Position numbers and translations under genes: made by a program. Below the pieces are notes generated by a model. It was not told where the DNA came from. It was given only the letters and a program-made list of their open reading frames with translations, and did no database searches. 64,000 bases of DNA from assembly GCA_006384855.1 (NCBI GenBank), contig VCJN01002003.1, forward strand, positions 1-64,000, written 5' to 3'. Origin of the DNA: Tetraselmis striata. Its lineage: Eukaryota > Chlorophyta > Chlorodendrophyceae > Chlorodendrales > Chlorodendraceae. Positions 9,407-19,875 of this stretch are shown piece by piece. Numbering within the stretch: the first letter of the stretch is position 1; each line of letters starts with the position of its first letter.

Positions 9407-12330
9407 ATGGCAGACCGTCCTCGCAAAGGAAAACGCACCTCTGCCCGGTTGAAGACTCCGGTGGCGGGGGCATCTGCAGCTGCGCTTGGCTTTGACCCAA
9501 CGAGCAGGGCTCTCGACACAATGCTAGTGACCCCCATGGCGCAAGATTCTCCGCAGATGCACTTGCGTTCGGGCAGGAGGGCGTCTCAGGCTCCAATACC
9601 CACGATTCAGCCCATAAGGGCCATGCAACCGAGCGGTGGGCAACATCGAAGCGGACCGCCATGGCCTTGGTACGGAGATTCGCAGCCTTTGGCTGAGCCG
9701 GGGCCTCAGCCTAACCCCCAGCCTCAAGGCGTGCCACCTTTGGACCCACTCCCCGGAGCGACTCCAACGGTACGCGGACTCGCATCTTCGTTAGCGTCAC
9801 TCATCTCCGCGCCGTGGGCTGCGTTAAGCGCATCTCGCCATCGCGCATCTCAGGGTCTCAACTCACCCAGACCGATGTCGAACAGTCTGGAGCCGGTCAA
9901 GGTCAACCTTTGGCCATGATTCATGAGGATAAGCACGGACAGGAAGAGGAGGAGGAGGAGGAGGAGGAGGAGGGGCCCAATACTGTCGGAGGGTGTCCGC
10001 CTGGACAAACGAGCCCCGCCACAAGCGCCACAAGTGGGAGCAAAGTGGTAACCCCTGCGAGCGGGACTTCCCTGCGTACTTCGCCACCTGGCCCGAACCA
10101 CAGGACGGGCATCCCGACGACTACAAGGAGCATCACAAGCTCTTGACAAGAGTCATTCGCAACGTGGTCAACGTGTCGCCCAACTCGAACTTCTTCTTCA
10201 TGCCTTGCCTCCACGCCATCGTGGACCTCTTCCCTTGCCCTGAAGGTATGGAGCTCCGGGTGCCCATCTCGGTCTTTGACAAGCGCCACGTTGGCCAAGA
10301 CGCCGCGAAGACGTGGGAGTTCACATTCGTCAGGTTTCAAAGAAAGACATACCGCGTTCCCGAGAAGGGCAAGCTCGTCGTGTGGCTAGACATCGTCACG
10401 ACTCCAGGGCACTTCGCGTTTGCTGTCTGGCAGTCGCGAGATGGTGCCTTGGTCGCCCGTGTCTTCATCTACGACTCCTGCGTCTCAGTCAAGGTACCCA
10501 CCCGCGCCATCCCCTACTCCGGTTGGCAAGCTGTTTGGCTGGAGATTTCTAGGCCTCCCTCCCTGGGGGGGTGGAACCCCCCACCCCCTGGCCACGGCTT
10601 CCTCCACGGGGTCGTCACGCAACAAAGAGACGCCAGCACCTGCTGGGCGAGATGCGTGCTTGCTGCCAGAGCCATCGCCACGTTCTTCTTGTGGAAGTTC
10701 TTCGTGAAGATGCCTGTTCCAGGCCACAGCGGTGTGACCGAACCCCCCCCCCAGCTCCTCGTTGGCGACGACAATGTCGACACATTGGCCAAGGTTTGGG
10801 CACCCTTCTTCGAGTGTGCGCACATCTCCGAGAACCCCTCCTTCAACACCAAGGACCGTCTGGAGGTTGTTTACCCGCATCTCCACGGCAAGCTCACGGG
10901 ATTCCCCATCGAGTTCTTCCCCTTGGCCACAAATTCACCCTGCTTCTCGGTGGGCAACTTGCCGCAAACTGTGAGGCACTTTGGCTTCTCCGACACAGCC
11001 GCGAATAAGATTGCGCTGACTCTCGACATGGTACCGACCAAAGTGTTCACGAGCACTGCTGCAAGTGGAGTACGGAAGCTGTGGGTGCGTGCGCTCCCTG
11101 AGCCTCATAACGAGCACGCCTACGCCGACCGCAAGAGGGCACTCCAAGAAACCAATGGCAGCCAGGGAGCATGGCCGGAGACATCTTGGCAAGATGCCGT
11201 GGAGTCTGTCCTCTTCGTTGAGTGCCAGAGTAGAACTGTGAAACACTGTGGCTACTCGATTCGCAGCGTGCGCGAATGGCACAACGACTACGAGATGCGG
11301 CGCGGCATTCAACATATCAAGAACAAATGCTTCACGAAGTCAACCAACACCTACCAGCCCTGCCGAGGCAGCTCGGCACCCCGCACCGTCTTGGTCGACA
11401 ATCGCTACTACCAGGTCGTAGCGGCGCCTCGTCAAGCTGGCGGGTCCTCCAAGCCCGCATCTCAACCACCGCCAGCGGGGTCCGGTGGAGATGGTTCCCA
11501 AAACGGCGCTGCAGCAGGTCTCCTCGAGCTTCGAGCAGCTCTGCCGCCTCCCCCCAGCAGGCTTGGTCCCTCGGTGACTGCCAAGCCGCCGAGTGAGCCT
11601 CAGCCTTCGAGAGCGACGAAGCGCTCGCACGGTGCGTTGAGCACAGGAGGCAAGACCACCTTGTCGCCCATGAAGCTGCGTAGGAAGCATTCCGAGAAGC
11701 GCGGGCCGAGTCCTCCTTTGAAGATGGCGACAGAATTGGAGGACGACGACCCCTTCCAGGCGCCTAAGCCGAAACGCGAAACCCGGTCAAGCCGTCAGGC
11801 GCCTTCGGGTGCCGCTGCTGGAAGTCTCCTTGCCACATCTTCCCAAGGCGGTGCCCCATCTCTGCGTCCCCGACCCACATCTCCGCCCAAAAAGCCCTCA
11901 TCTCGGGACGCAAAGCCCGTAACGCCGCCTGCACGGACATCTCGGCCTCCTACTCTCGCACCGACAGTCTTCCGCCGGCCTAGGACAGGGAGCACTCCAA
12001 GTGCACCCAGGCTCGGCTTCCAGCGGTATGCTCCTCTCCCTCCCCTTCGTGGGCAGCCTGCACCCACGCCCCTCGCTGAGCGACTTGTCGCGCCTCGCCT
12101 TGTCGGGGAATCTCCGCCAATCACCGACCCCACCGTCGCCACTCTTGTCGGCAACCAAGACTTCCTTCAAACACGCGTCCGCTCGTTTTTTGGGTCCCAA
12201 GACCTTTGCGACCGCGTCGCTGACCTAGGGGACAGGCTGGTCGCTGCACGTCTTGCCGGTTCCCTTGGTGAGGAAAAGGCGTGGACCTTCATTGGAGGCG
12301 GCAGGAAGCAGCTGCATCTCGACATGAGTG
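9407..12330 (+). CDS. MULE1 Ulp1-like (C48-type) cysteine protease region
   Basis: ATG at 9407 opens a basic, Pro-rich N-terminus (to about 9890); an intron or frame change around the GAGGAG tract (about 9890-9990) joins it to a long frame ending at the donor at 12331. The protease core is visible: TPGHFAFAVWQ (catalytic His, about 10411), VFIYDSC (Asp, about 10465), then GVVTQQRDASTCWARC (oxyanion Gln and nucleophilic Cys, about 10609). This His-Asp-Gln-Cys order is that of Ulp1/SENP-type SUMO proteases. After a second conserved region with AVESVLFVEC (about 11200), a long disordered basic tail follows, then a short conserved C-terminal block. The MULE2 homologue keeps the regions I can compare. 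The action on SUMO-like conjugates is inferred from the family. Confidence 0.75.
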
Positions 12331-12406
12331 GTGACACCAACCCCCTTTCCCATCCCTTATTTACGTCCTTGTTCACCAACGACCTCTAACACCTCACGAC
12401 CCGCAG
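12331..12406 (+). other. Intron (MULE1 cargo gene)
   Basis: GTGACACC...CCCGCAG. Splicing joins ...SG to PDD... in phase 1. The MULE2 homologue has a phase-1 intron at the same protein position (60063-59965, GTAAGTG...CTGCAG), which supports both introns and shows that the protease region continues into the downstream segment as one gene. Confidence 0.65.
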
Positions 12407-13506
12407 GCCCCGATGACCTGAGACTGCGGGGGAGGGGCGGGGACGACAGCACGGTGAACATGCGAGCCTTCCTAGCCTCCGATGAACACCGGCTCGTGTA
12501 CAACGAGTTGCGGGGGATTTGCAACGAGTATGTCCAAGAAGCTCACCGGCAGCTACGAATCTCGTCCCCTGGTTACATTGCCCGGCACAAGGCCCTCGTC
12601 ATGGCAGACCCGGACTGCGGCTCGGGTCCTGCCCATGCAGATGGCGTGGCGGGGGGGCTCCTCCTCATCATCTTTCTCAATTGTTGTGCGCCACTGACTG
12701 CCGTCCGGAGGGGGAGAGATGTGACTATCGTCGACGCCTTGAAGTGGGCTGCACCTGGAATCGTGAGCCTCCCCCCCTTCCCCAACACCCCTTTTCGCCT
12801 TCCACAGTGCCATTGTGTTTTAGACACCAGTAGGGTGGAATCTCACCCTCGCGTGTGACTCTCACTACATCTTGGCTCAGTGGGAAGTGGCTGCAGCCTC
12901 GTCGCTTGGCGTCGTGCCGTGGCTGGAGCAGAATCGGCCGGAGGTCCTTGCCGAGCTCCGGAAGGTTCGGAATCTCTGCACTGGGCGCCTCGCTCAGAGC
13001 AAATCTCTCGTTCCCCTCGGCGTCGTGGACGACCGGTACCGCATGGACGTCTGCGATGGAAACGAGGACGCTGCGACATACTCGCGCCCTGGTCTTGCGT
13101 TTCTCGTGCCTGCACAAGATGTCCACGCCAGCCCACCCAAGGGAGGCGTCAACCCTGCGTTCGCAACAAGATGCCCGAGATGCAAGGAAGTTGCGGGTGT
13201 CAGCCCTTGCTTCCGCATCTTCCTGAGCTTGCACCCCAACACATGCGCCATGATGCCAGGACCGGAGTGGCAAATTCTGTCCTACCACGTCCCCGGCATG
13301 GCTGCCTTCCTGCCTGAAGTCGACCACAAGGACGAGGCCTACCGTCGCATGCACGAGACAGCGAGAACCATGGCGGCGGCGAAAGAGATGCGGCACTGGA
13401 GCCCGGAGGCCCACATTGGGGACGACGACTACATCCTCGAGGACGTCAAAGCAGCGGTGGGTGAGGCCACCGCACAGGCAAGACTGACGAGCAAGAGATG
13501 CGGAGG
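12407..13506 (+). CDS. MULE1 Cys-rich middle segment of the cargo gene
   Basis: Continues from the protease region across the intron ending at 12406. A first exon (12407 to about 12765) includes DALKWAAPGI. After an intron with a C-rich tract (from about 12768; acceptor about 12827 or 12880) comes a second exon with RNLCTGRLAQSK, a CPRCKEVAGVSPC zinc-ribbon-like pair (about 13168) and an acidic tail. The MULE2 counterpart (59964-58625) aligns along its length: RNLCQDRVITRK, VTRCRDC, DAVKWACPLF. No known family was recognised. A donor at 13507 and acceptor at 13674 would link it in phase 2 to the methyltransferase-like exon. Confidence 0.55.
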
Positions 13507-13674
13507 GTGGAGAGAATTAACCGAGAGGGATGGGATTACCCGCATCTCCGCAGTGGGGGCAGGAGAACGCCCGCATCTCTCGCGTACAAACCCGTGTACT
13601 ATAACTCCGACCTCTTGTAACCACGAGACGCTTACCGTACCCGACTTCCCTGCGTGGTGGAACCTTTGAAACAG

Positions 13675-14368
13675 GCTGTTGCGCCGGATTTTTCCGGAGA
13701 TTGGTGGTACGCTGTCAACGTACGCAGCTCGCTTGACTGCGGGGATGCCTGGCGCGTGGTCTAAGCACACGCTGAAACGCGGGCACGCTATTTACCGCAA
13801 GATGTTGGGCAACAACCCACCGTGCATCTACACATCTCCGTGGGAGTATCCCTGCTTGACGGCCTGCGTTAAGACCTGGCGACAGGTCTGCGTGTGGGAT
13901 CCCTGCAGCGGCTTCGCCGGCACGGCACACGCTCTGTTCGGGAGGGCCAGGAGGGTGATATTGAGCGACATCAACCCGTGTCGCGTGTCCCACTTCGTCG
14001 CCGACGCTTTGCCGCCGGAAACACACGACAAGGCCACTGCCCTGTGCAACGAGCCCTTTGTCGTCGTGACGTCGCCTTGGTTCAGTCACTTGGACTTTCT
14101 CCTACCGCTGCTGGCGGCCTCCAAGGCGGATATCCGCTGCGTGCAGATTCCGAGCACCTACTTGACGCAAGGCCCCCTCCCGCGAATGGACTACCTCGAC
14201 AGTCTGTTGACAGCGGGTCGTGTACTCATCATCGCGTCGAAGCACCCAAGAAACCCCGACACCAACAAACGCGCCTTGTGGTTGGTCGTCGGAAGAGATT
14301 CGGCGACTTTAACGGCGCATCTCTCGGAGCACCTCGCCAAGCAACGTGGGTTCGTGTATGGTCCGTGA
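13675..14368 (+). CDS. MULE1 SAM-dependent methyltransferase-like domain
   Basis: An acceptor (TTTGAAACAG, 13674) opens an exon that runs to TGA at 14366. It shows VWDPCSGFAGT (SAM-binding motif I, about 13896), VILSDINP (acidic end of strand 2, about 13956), then VVVTSPWFSHLD (motif IV position, about 14064) and a Q-x-P-x-x-YLTQGPLP loop (about 14142). This layout fits class I methyltransferases of the DNA adenine type, but the usual (D/N)PP(Y/F) is replaced by TSPWF. The MULE2 copy (58315-57617) conserves DPWAGKGGT, VLLSDV, IVTSPWFSLLD and YLTQGPPP, so the variant motif is a family trait. Whether it methylates DNA, RNA or nothing is unknown. It is probably the last exon(s) of the protease gene; a separate gene is the alternative. 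Confidence 0.6.
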
Positions 14369-14486
14369 CAGGGGAATCAACATTAGTCATAATCGACGAT
14401 CATTAGAAACTGTTTTCGACAGCAGATTAGAGTTTAATCGTCTCTCGTCCGTCGATTTCACAAACCGCATTTCCTTTATTATTGCG

Positions 14487-14598
14487 CCCGGGGCAGCGGG
14501 GCGCCAACGAGCCGCGGCCCGGGGCAGCGGGGCGCCAACGCGCCGCCGCCCGGGGCAGCGGGGCGCCAACGCGCCGCCGCCCGGGGCAGCGGGGCTCA
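14487..14598. repeat. 31-bp GC-rich minisatellite, about 3.5 copies
   Basis: The unit starts GCCCGGGGCAGCGGGGCGCC and is followed by AACGCGCCGCC. It lies between the two convergent MULE1 genes. A closely related 30-bp unit occurs in the opposite orientation at 25052-25160 in CACTA unit 1. Confidence 0.8.
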
Positions 14599-14599
14599 T

Positions 14600-15109
14600 C
14601 ATAGTGTTCGCCAAAATCAGTATGTACCTGCAGATCATCTAACTTTCTTTGTGTTGTCTGGGTACTAATAGTCTTCTTTCAGAGTGGCTATAAAGAATGA
14701 TGCTGCCTCTGCACTTTTAACTGGTCCAGCAGAGATATGTAGCAGCTTAGCCATCTGGTTTGCTGAGAAGATGCTCACCACTGCTGGTATGGGTTCGATC
14801 TCACAGCCAAACAGTGTTGCATCTGGCTGTCTCTCGTGCATGGTTCCATCAGCCCAGTGCATATCCGGATAAAATTCTTTGACCTATGGAAACGCATAAT
14901 ATCACATCGCAGTTATTGGAGACACTGGGGAGGCAAACAGAAAATAGCCTCTGTGGTATAACCATCTTCAAAGTGATGCGTTATTGTCACATAGTGTCAA
15001 GAGAGTTTATACGTTGTACCGTCTGCGAATTCTCCTCGCAGAAGTGAGACTCGCACGTCGGATCGCGGAGTGCCATTACAAACTTACGCCTTTTACATAA
15101 GCCATACTG
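14600..15109. other. Convergent intergenic region of MULE1, with a possible small minus-strand exon
   Basis: AT-richer than its surroundings. A 65-codon minus-strand frame (14862-14665) reads like coding sequence (DMHWADGTMHERQPDATLFG), but no family, splice context or homologue in MULE2 was found. Both gene 3' ends face this region. Confidence 0.3.
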
Positions 15110-17659
15110 TTACGATCTGCGGGCACTTTTCCTTGATTTACGCCTCGCCCTGCGTCCACTGCCGCCCGCGGCAGGGGAGGCGGAAGGAGATGGAGCCCCC
15201 GTACCCGTTGCCGCCCGGAGATTCCCGCGCTGCGGCACCGCGTTTCCGCGACGGCGCTGCGACGCGTTCCCGCCGTCTTGGGGCTGCCGCACTAGAGCCC
15301 CAGTAGGACCGCGAGGCCGATGCATGCCTGGACGGTCGCTCATGTCGCCTGCCAGCCTCTCAAGTCGCATCTTCTCCGTAGGGTCTCGTAGGGCACCCCA
15401 CAGAAGCTGGTGGGAGCAGATGCCGTAAAGCCAGAAGCGCTCGCAGTCGCATCTTGGCTGGCCGTTTTGAAGGGTCACTCGATTAAGGAAGAGGAAGTCC
15501 CGCTCAATCGCCTGAATCGTCCAACGCGGCATGCTTCCCACATTTCCGGCCAAGCTGTTGCGGTGCTTCAGCACCGCTGCTCTAGTGACGCTACGAGTGC
15601 CAATCTTGAAGGGGTCGCCCACGACATACAACGCCTCGTCGACCTCCATATGGCTTCCCTCTGCCTGCAGGTAGTCAACCGCGAAGTGGACGTCCGTCGA
15701 GAGCTCCATGCGGAAGGCAGGGTTGATAGACTTGGTGCCGTGCTTCTACGTCTCGTCCTCCAGCCACTTTGGGAAGTGCTTCTCCATTAGGGAGTCGGTG
15801 GGGTTGCGCAATCCCTTGGGAAAGGCGTTCTTGGCAGCATTGTGCCACCCCTCCATGCTGTTATTCTTGGCGGGAACTCCCACGAAGGTGGAGGCGCTCG
15901 ACCACCAGTCGAGGTTGGCGCCCAAATAATTGTCCTTGAACCACCGGGCGACTGGCCTGGGAGCTGACCTGGCCATCACTTGCAACAACTTGGTCCCAAC
16001 TGCCTGTGCCTGTTCCTCGGAGCGGCAAGAGTGAATCACCTTCACACACAATTCGCACACCTTCCACTCGTGCTCCCCTCGGCATACATGGACACGTCGA
16101 CCGTTGACGCTCGTCGTGCCCTTCTTGAACTGGAACTTGTGAAGGACATGTATCCAACACCCAATGGTCTGCAAGAGATGCACAGCGTGACCGCCTCAGC
16201 GGGGGAGATTCGTACCTATTGTCACGAGATTCCACCGAGAAGCGTCAAACGGGGGGAGGGGCGGGAGGCGGGGGGGGAGAACCCTCGCAGTAGGGAAAAC
16301 GTTTCTTTTGGCGACGCGAATTCCGCCCCCTTTGTCGCTCAAGAGCCCGCGCACATTGGGCGAACTGCCATACAACGTCTTGTGCGTGTCCATCGTCGTC
16401 TGGAACAAGAGGGTCATCGCTGCCCCATCCTACTCTTGCGCGAAGCAGAACGAGATTGGGCGGAAGCTGTGAACGAGGGCGTACTTCTCCATGTCATACT
16501 CGATTGAGTGGGTGCCCAGGGTCAACAGGACCCACTTACCGTAATGAATCTTGTGCGTGCCGTCCGTGACGAGGCAGAGTGGGAGACTTCCCGTTTCGGC
16601 GAGGCGCAAGGTCCTAAAAAGGCCCATCGTTGTGAACACCACTCCTTTAGCCTCCTCGCTGAACTGTAGGACAACCAACTTGTCGTCTTCCAACTGCGCG
16701 TCGCTGTCACCGGAGTTCGGAGGTGGCATCTCGTTGCGACGAGCCCAATCTCTGAGATCGGCAATAGACTCGTAAGCCCGGGGCCCCTTCTCTGCGCGGG
16801 TGAGGCTCTTTTTCCAGGCTTTAAACGCCACTCGCCACGCCCTCGCGTCCGCAATCTTCCTGTCTTCTTTGTTAAGTTTCTCCACAAGTCGCATTGGCGC
16901 GTCGTCGATGTGCTCCTTCATCTGGGCTTTAACTCGCTGAGGAATGCGAACTTTGCCGTCCACGACGACGTCAACCTCCTGCTGCGAGTGGAGGCGGTGG
17001 TCGCGCTGCATTTGCCAACGCTTGCTCGCCGAATCATGACAGATGCGGAGATGCGCGGGGCAATTAACGTGGGAGGCGCAGTTATACACCTGCCGATAGC
17101 CAAGCCTTGTTAGTGAATACAATCGTGGAACATGCCAAGATACTGGTACAATATGCCTATGCTTCAGACAACACGAGTGAGGAGCGCTCACATACGCGCC
17201 CTTGCTGGTGTATTGGTGCCTCCATTCGTCCATCATCCAGGTCAACTCCTTCACTGCGGCTTGCCTTGTGAGAAAGGTTGCATCGCCAACCTTCCTCCAG
17301 TCGAATCTCACACGCTTTTCCGCCCCTTCACAAGAAGCGCTCCCCCGCCCGCGGGAGCTTGGCGAGGGTGTTGGGCGCTTGCTTTGCTGGCTTTGCGGGC
17401 CGGTACCGGCCCGTTCCGGACCCGTACCGCATGGAGGCGCGGTGTACAACGGTCCACCTACCTCCGAAGGCAGACACGGAGAAGGGGCGAGCCCATGTAG
17501 CAACTGTCCAGCAACGGCATTCACACCCTCTTTGAAAAGCTTGTCTCTGTGATCCGGTTGAAGGGGCAAACTGTCTAGGAAGGAGATGTAAGGCTGAATT
17601 TGCTCTTGGGCCTGGCGAAAGGCTTCGCTGGCTTGCGGGGCAGAAGAACGGTCGGCCAT
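15110..17659 (-). pseudogene. MULE1 MULE-type transposase with SWIM finger, one nonsense codon
   Basis: ATG at 17659. In order: a coiled N-terminus, a Cys/His-rich DNA-binding region (CCLKHRHI...CASHVNCPAHLRIC, about 17180-17030), LCLVTDGTHK (first catalytic Asp, about 16570), GLLSDKGGG (second Asp, about 16350), then after an intron a CELC stretch, KNNSMEGWHNAAK (Glu, about 15860), and the SWIM finger CDCERFWLYGICSH (C-x-C-x(n)-C-x-H, about 15440). The C-terminus is Arg/Ser rich. A TAG at 16430-16432 lies in frame where MULE2 encodes Ser (..ESEG..), so the protein is cut just before the second Asp. The exon boundary near 15710-15745 also shifts frame. Confidence 0.82.
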
Positions 17660-17927
17660 GACGGCAACACAAGTACGTTAAAGAGAGTGGAGTGCAACAC
17701 AGTGGTGTGGACTCGAGAGTGGGGCGAGGAGTGAAATCTCCAACGGGGTGAGTCACCACGGGGCGCAAAAGAGCGCCGCCACCTAGGTTGAGGCGGTAGT
17801 ACGTTACGCTAAAGAGGGCGCGAAGAGGACACGGAGAATTGTCATTGTTAGTACTCTCGTATAGTTATAAATTGCACCTGAAATGTACCCAAAAAGTGGG
17901 TACATATACGAGTCTATGCGATCACTT

Positions 17928-17989
17928 GGGGGGGGCACATTTTCGAATCCGTAAATGTGCCCATTTTGACTCGATATTGCCCCATGTAC
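17928..17989 (-). repeat. MULE1 right terminal inverted repeat
   Basis: Reverse complement of 9044-9104 with few differences; it ends at the right copy of the 11-bp target duplication. Confidence 0.9.
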
Positions 17990-18000
17990 CGGCTCGTCGG
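17990..18000. repeat. Target-site duplication, right copy (MULE1)
   Basis: CGGCTCGTCGG, identical to 9033-9043. Confidence 0.9.
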
Positions 18001-18283
18001 ACAAGAGCGCCGTCCAAGCGGCCTTTGACGGCGCCTTGCTGAGCACCCACTTCCCCCACAGGGGGGAGGGCGTAGCCCAATCCGCCGCGGCCCGATCGAG
18101 GTGTTCCTCGAAAACGTTAACGCTATCCATCGCGACTCGAAAGGGTCCCCGATAGGGCGCCGGGTGCTAGAAAATTCGTGGATAGACTTCGCGGGCGTGG
18201 AAACGGGCACCGACGCGGAGCTACAAGCTTTATCTCCGTGTTAATCAAACCCGAAATGACGATATCCTCGGCGCTGATGTTGG
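18001..18283 (+). pseudogene. Virus-like gene 2, continuation after MULE1
   Basis: Continues the 9004 frame (DKSAVQAAFDGALL), then shifts at a G6 tract (18061-18066) into a frame encoding VFLENVNAIHRDSKGSP and WIDFAGVETG. It shifts again near 18220 and is lost at the poly-G tract (about 18283), where the CACTA-like mosaic begins. Two shifts and truncation make it a remnant. Function is unknown. Confidence 0.5.
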
Positions 18284-18317
18284 GTGGGGGGGGGGGGGGG
18301 GGGGGGGCGGAGGGGGG

Positions 18318-19430
18318 CTACTGCTTGTTCTTGCGTGCCCGGGGGACCCGCCGCTTCGACGACCTCGCTGCCTCCGCCTCCGACTCCGACTCCGACTCCG
18401 CCTCCGACTCCGCGACCGTCAGTTTCTCACCTCGGCGCTTCTTCACTGGCCTCTTCCGCTTCTTGTCGGCGTCCGACTGCTTCTTGTCGGCGGCGTTCAT
18501 CCAGCACAGCTCCTTCTCAGTTAGGGGTGGGCGGGGCAGCGGCGCGTCCGGAGGGAGAACGGCGGCCGTCAGTGTCTTCACCACCCCGGGAGGCTGTGCC
18601 GTCGATGACGCCGCCATGAGCTTCCTTGTCTTGGCGTCGGGATGCCCCCTGTGCCCAGACGCCCACAACAAGCCACAATCGTTTCGCCTCCAAGCGGCTG
18701 AGGCTGCGGCCTCCTCGGCCACAACGAGTTGCGCCGCTGGCACTGTGGAAGCTTTGGCGCTAAGGTGGGCCTTACGGCGCTCCCGGACGAACCTGCGCGC
18801 GGCACAAGTTAGCCACGAGTGTGGGTGCGTGCTAATGTGGAGGGTGGAGTGCTTTGTTGCGTGCCCACCTTGTCACGCGTTTCCTCATGTCTTTCTCGTC
18901 CTCCTCGATGCCGGCGGCGCGGACACGCGAGACAACAAGGCCCACCGCCCACTCAGGGGCAACAACCTCGCCCAACGCACCTTGCACCGGCAAGTACACG
19001 TCGTCATCATCTCGCGGCCATACGGCCTAGATCTCTGCACGCATGACAGTGATGGTGTCGGTGCTGGCGCGCGACCTTGTTGAGGAGGACGAGGCAGCCC
19101 CAGCAGCGCTGGAGGGGTCCGTGATGCCGGTGCGATCTGCGGGCGTGACATAGAAGGCGAGCACCCCCTCTGGCAGCGTGTAGTGCGCGGCCTCGAGTTG
19201 TTGTCGCAGCGCCCCCCCGCCGGATTGGTTCCTGAGCCGGGCTGCAAACTCATGCAGAGGTGCGCCCCAAGAACCCTTCCTGGCGTCGTCTTCATCGGCT
19301 GGTTGCGACTTTGCCGCGCGGGCAACCATGGTCTCCACGGACTGCGCCGCGAACACCAGGCATAAGGGCACCTCTGCACGGGTTTTCTTTGTGACGACGA
19401 TGGATTTGCCCGGGAGACGAGGTCTGCCAT
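18318..19430 (-). CDS. CACTA-like family gene a: basic, Ser/Glu-tailed nuclear-type protein
   Basis: ATG at 19430 (MADLVSRAN). Readable exons include one with APLHEFAARLRN and LPEGVLAFYVTPADRTG (about 19280-19120), one with DDDVYLPVQGALGEVVAPEW (about 19010-18950) and GIEEDEKDMRKRVT, then an intron 18868-18794 (GTGGGCAC...GCGCGCAG) joining to RFVRERRKAHL. The C-terminus is KKRKRPVKKRRGEK followed by a Ser/Glu run and KRRVPRARKNKQ, which suggests nuclear localisation and nucleic-acid binding. Unit 2 has an internally deleted copy (41694-42251) and unit 1 a truncated one (21291-20820). The family is not recognised; exon limits upstream of 18869 are uncertain. Confidence 0.5.
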
Positions 19431-19550
19431 GGCGCTGTGGGCCCGGTGAAAGGGGGGGAGGTGAGTGGAGAAACTAACACCAAGTCGACGACCGCTTGCG
19501 CTTCCGGAGCAGTCAACGACACAGCGGAGGCGAAGAGCAGCGCGCCACTA

Positions 19551-19560
19551 CTATTTATAG
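19551..19560 (-). promoter_or_regulatory. TATA-like box upstream of gene a
   Basis: CTATAAATAG on the minus strand about 120 bp before the gene a ATG. The same box occurs at the matching place in unit 1 (21421-21430) and unit 2 (41563-41572), which supports a core promoter. The Ulp1-like gene starts in the opposite direction at 19876, so 19431-19875 is a divergent promoter region. Confidence 0.5.
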
Positions 19561-19699
19561 GCACGTATTGTGAAGGGCTAATCGGTGCGGCATTGTGTCG
19601 GCGTAATATCGCAATGTTTATTGTTGAAGTAGCATGGCGTAATGAACACGTGGTCTCGCTGAGTTAATCCGGGATAATATATGCGGCAGGGCGCGCGTA

Positions 19700-19792
19700 T
19701 ATGTGCGCGACGAATGTGCGCGGATGTGCAGCAACGTACTGCGGCGGTGTGCACGAGGATGTGCACCAATGTGCACGAAGATGTGCACGACA
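19700..19792. repeat. GATGTGCAC-type short repeat array in the divergent promoter
   Basis: Repeats of (G)ATGTGCRC with 1-7 bp spacing. Related arrays occur at 21560-21640, 26935-26990, 33905-33935, 34095-34175 and 41335-41425, always near gene starts or element ends of this family. Possible transposase- or repressor-binding repeats, as subterminal repeats are in CACTA elements; function is inferred. Confidence 0.55.
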
Positions 19793-19875
19793 AGTAGGGG
19801 CGGCGCGGGTGAGTGTGCGCCGCAAATCCCCGTGCATGGCACCCAGCCCCACCCCCCCCCTTTAAACCTGCCGCC

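Larger units (their letters stand above)
9044..17989. mobile_element. MULE1: complete Mutator-like DNA transposon, 8946 bp
   Basis: Terminal inverted repeats of about 61 bp (9044-9104 and 17928-17989) share the core TATCGAGTCAAAATGG and CGAAAATGTGCCCCCC and are bounded by a perfect 11-bp direct repeat. Inside are a rightward gene (9407-14368: Ulp1-like protease, Cys-rich segment, methyltransferase-like domain) and a leftward MULE transposase gene (17659-15110). MULEs with Ulp1-like genes are known from plants; a methyltransferase-like partner is not one I know of. One nonsense codon in the transposase suggests this copy is not autonomous now, although ends and target duplication are fresh. 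Confidence 0.92.

Noticed and set aside
9521-12200. Long minus-strand frames opposite the MULE1 protease
   Set aside because: They mirror the coding frame, have no motif and no counterpart in MULE2.
13478-13483. GC-AG intron between the MULE1 Cys-rich and methyltransferase-like parts (CAG|GCAAGA)
   Set aside because: It leaves the wrong phase for the downstream exon; the GT donor at 13507 gives the right frame.
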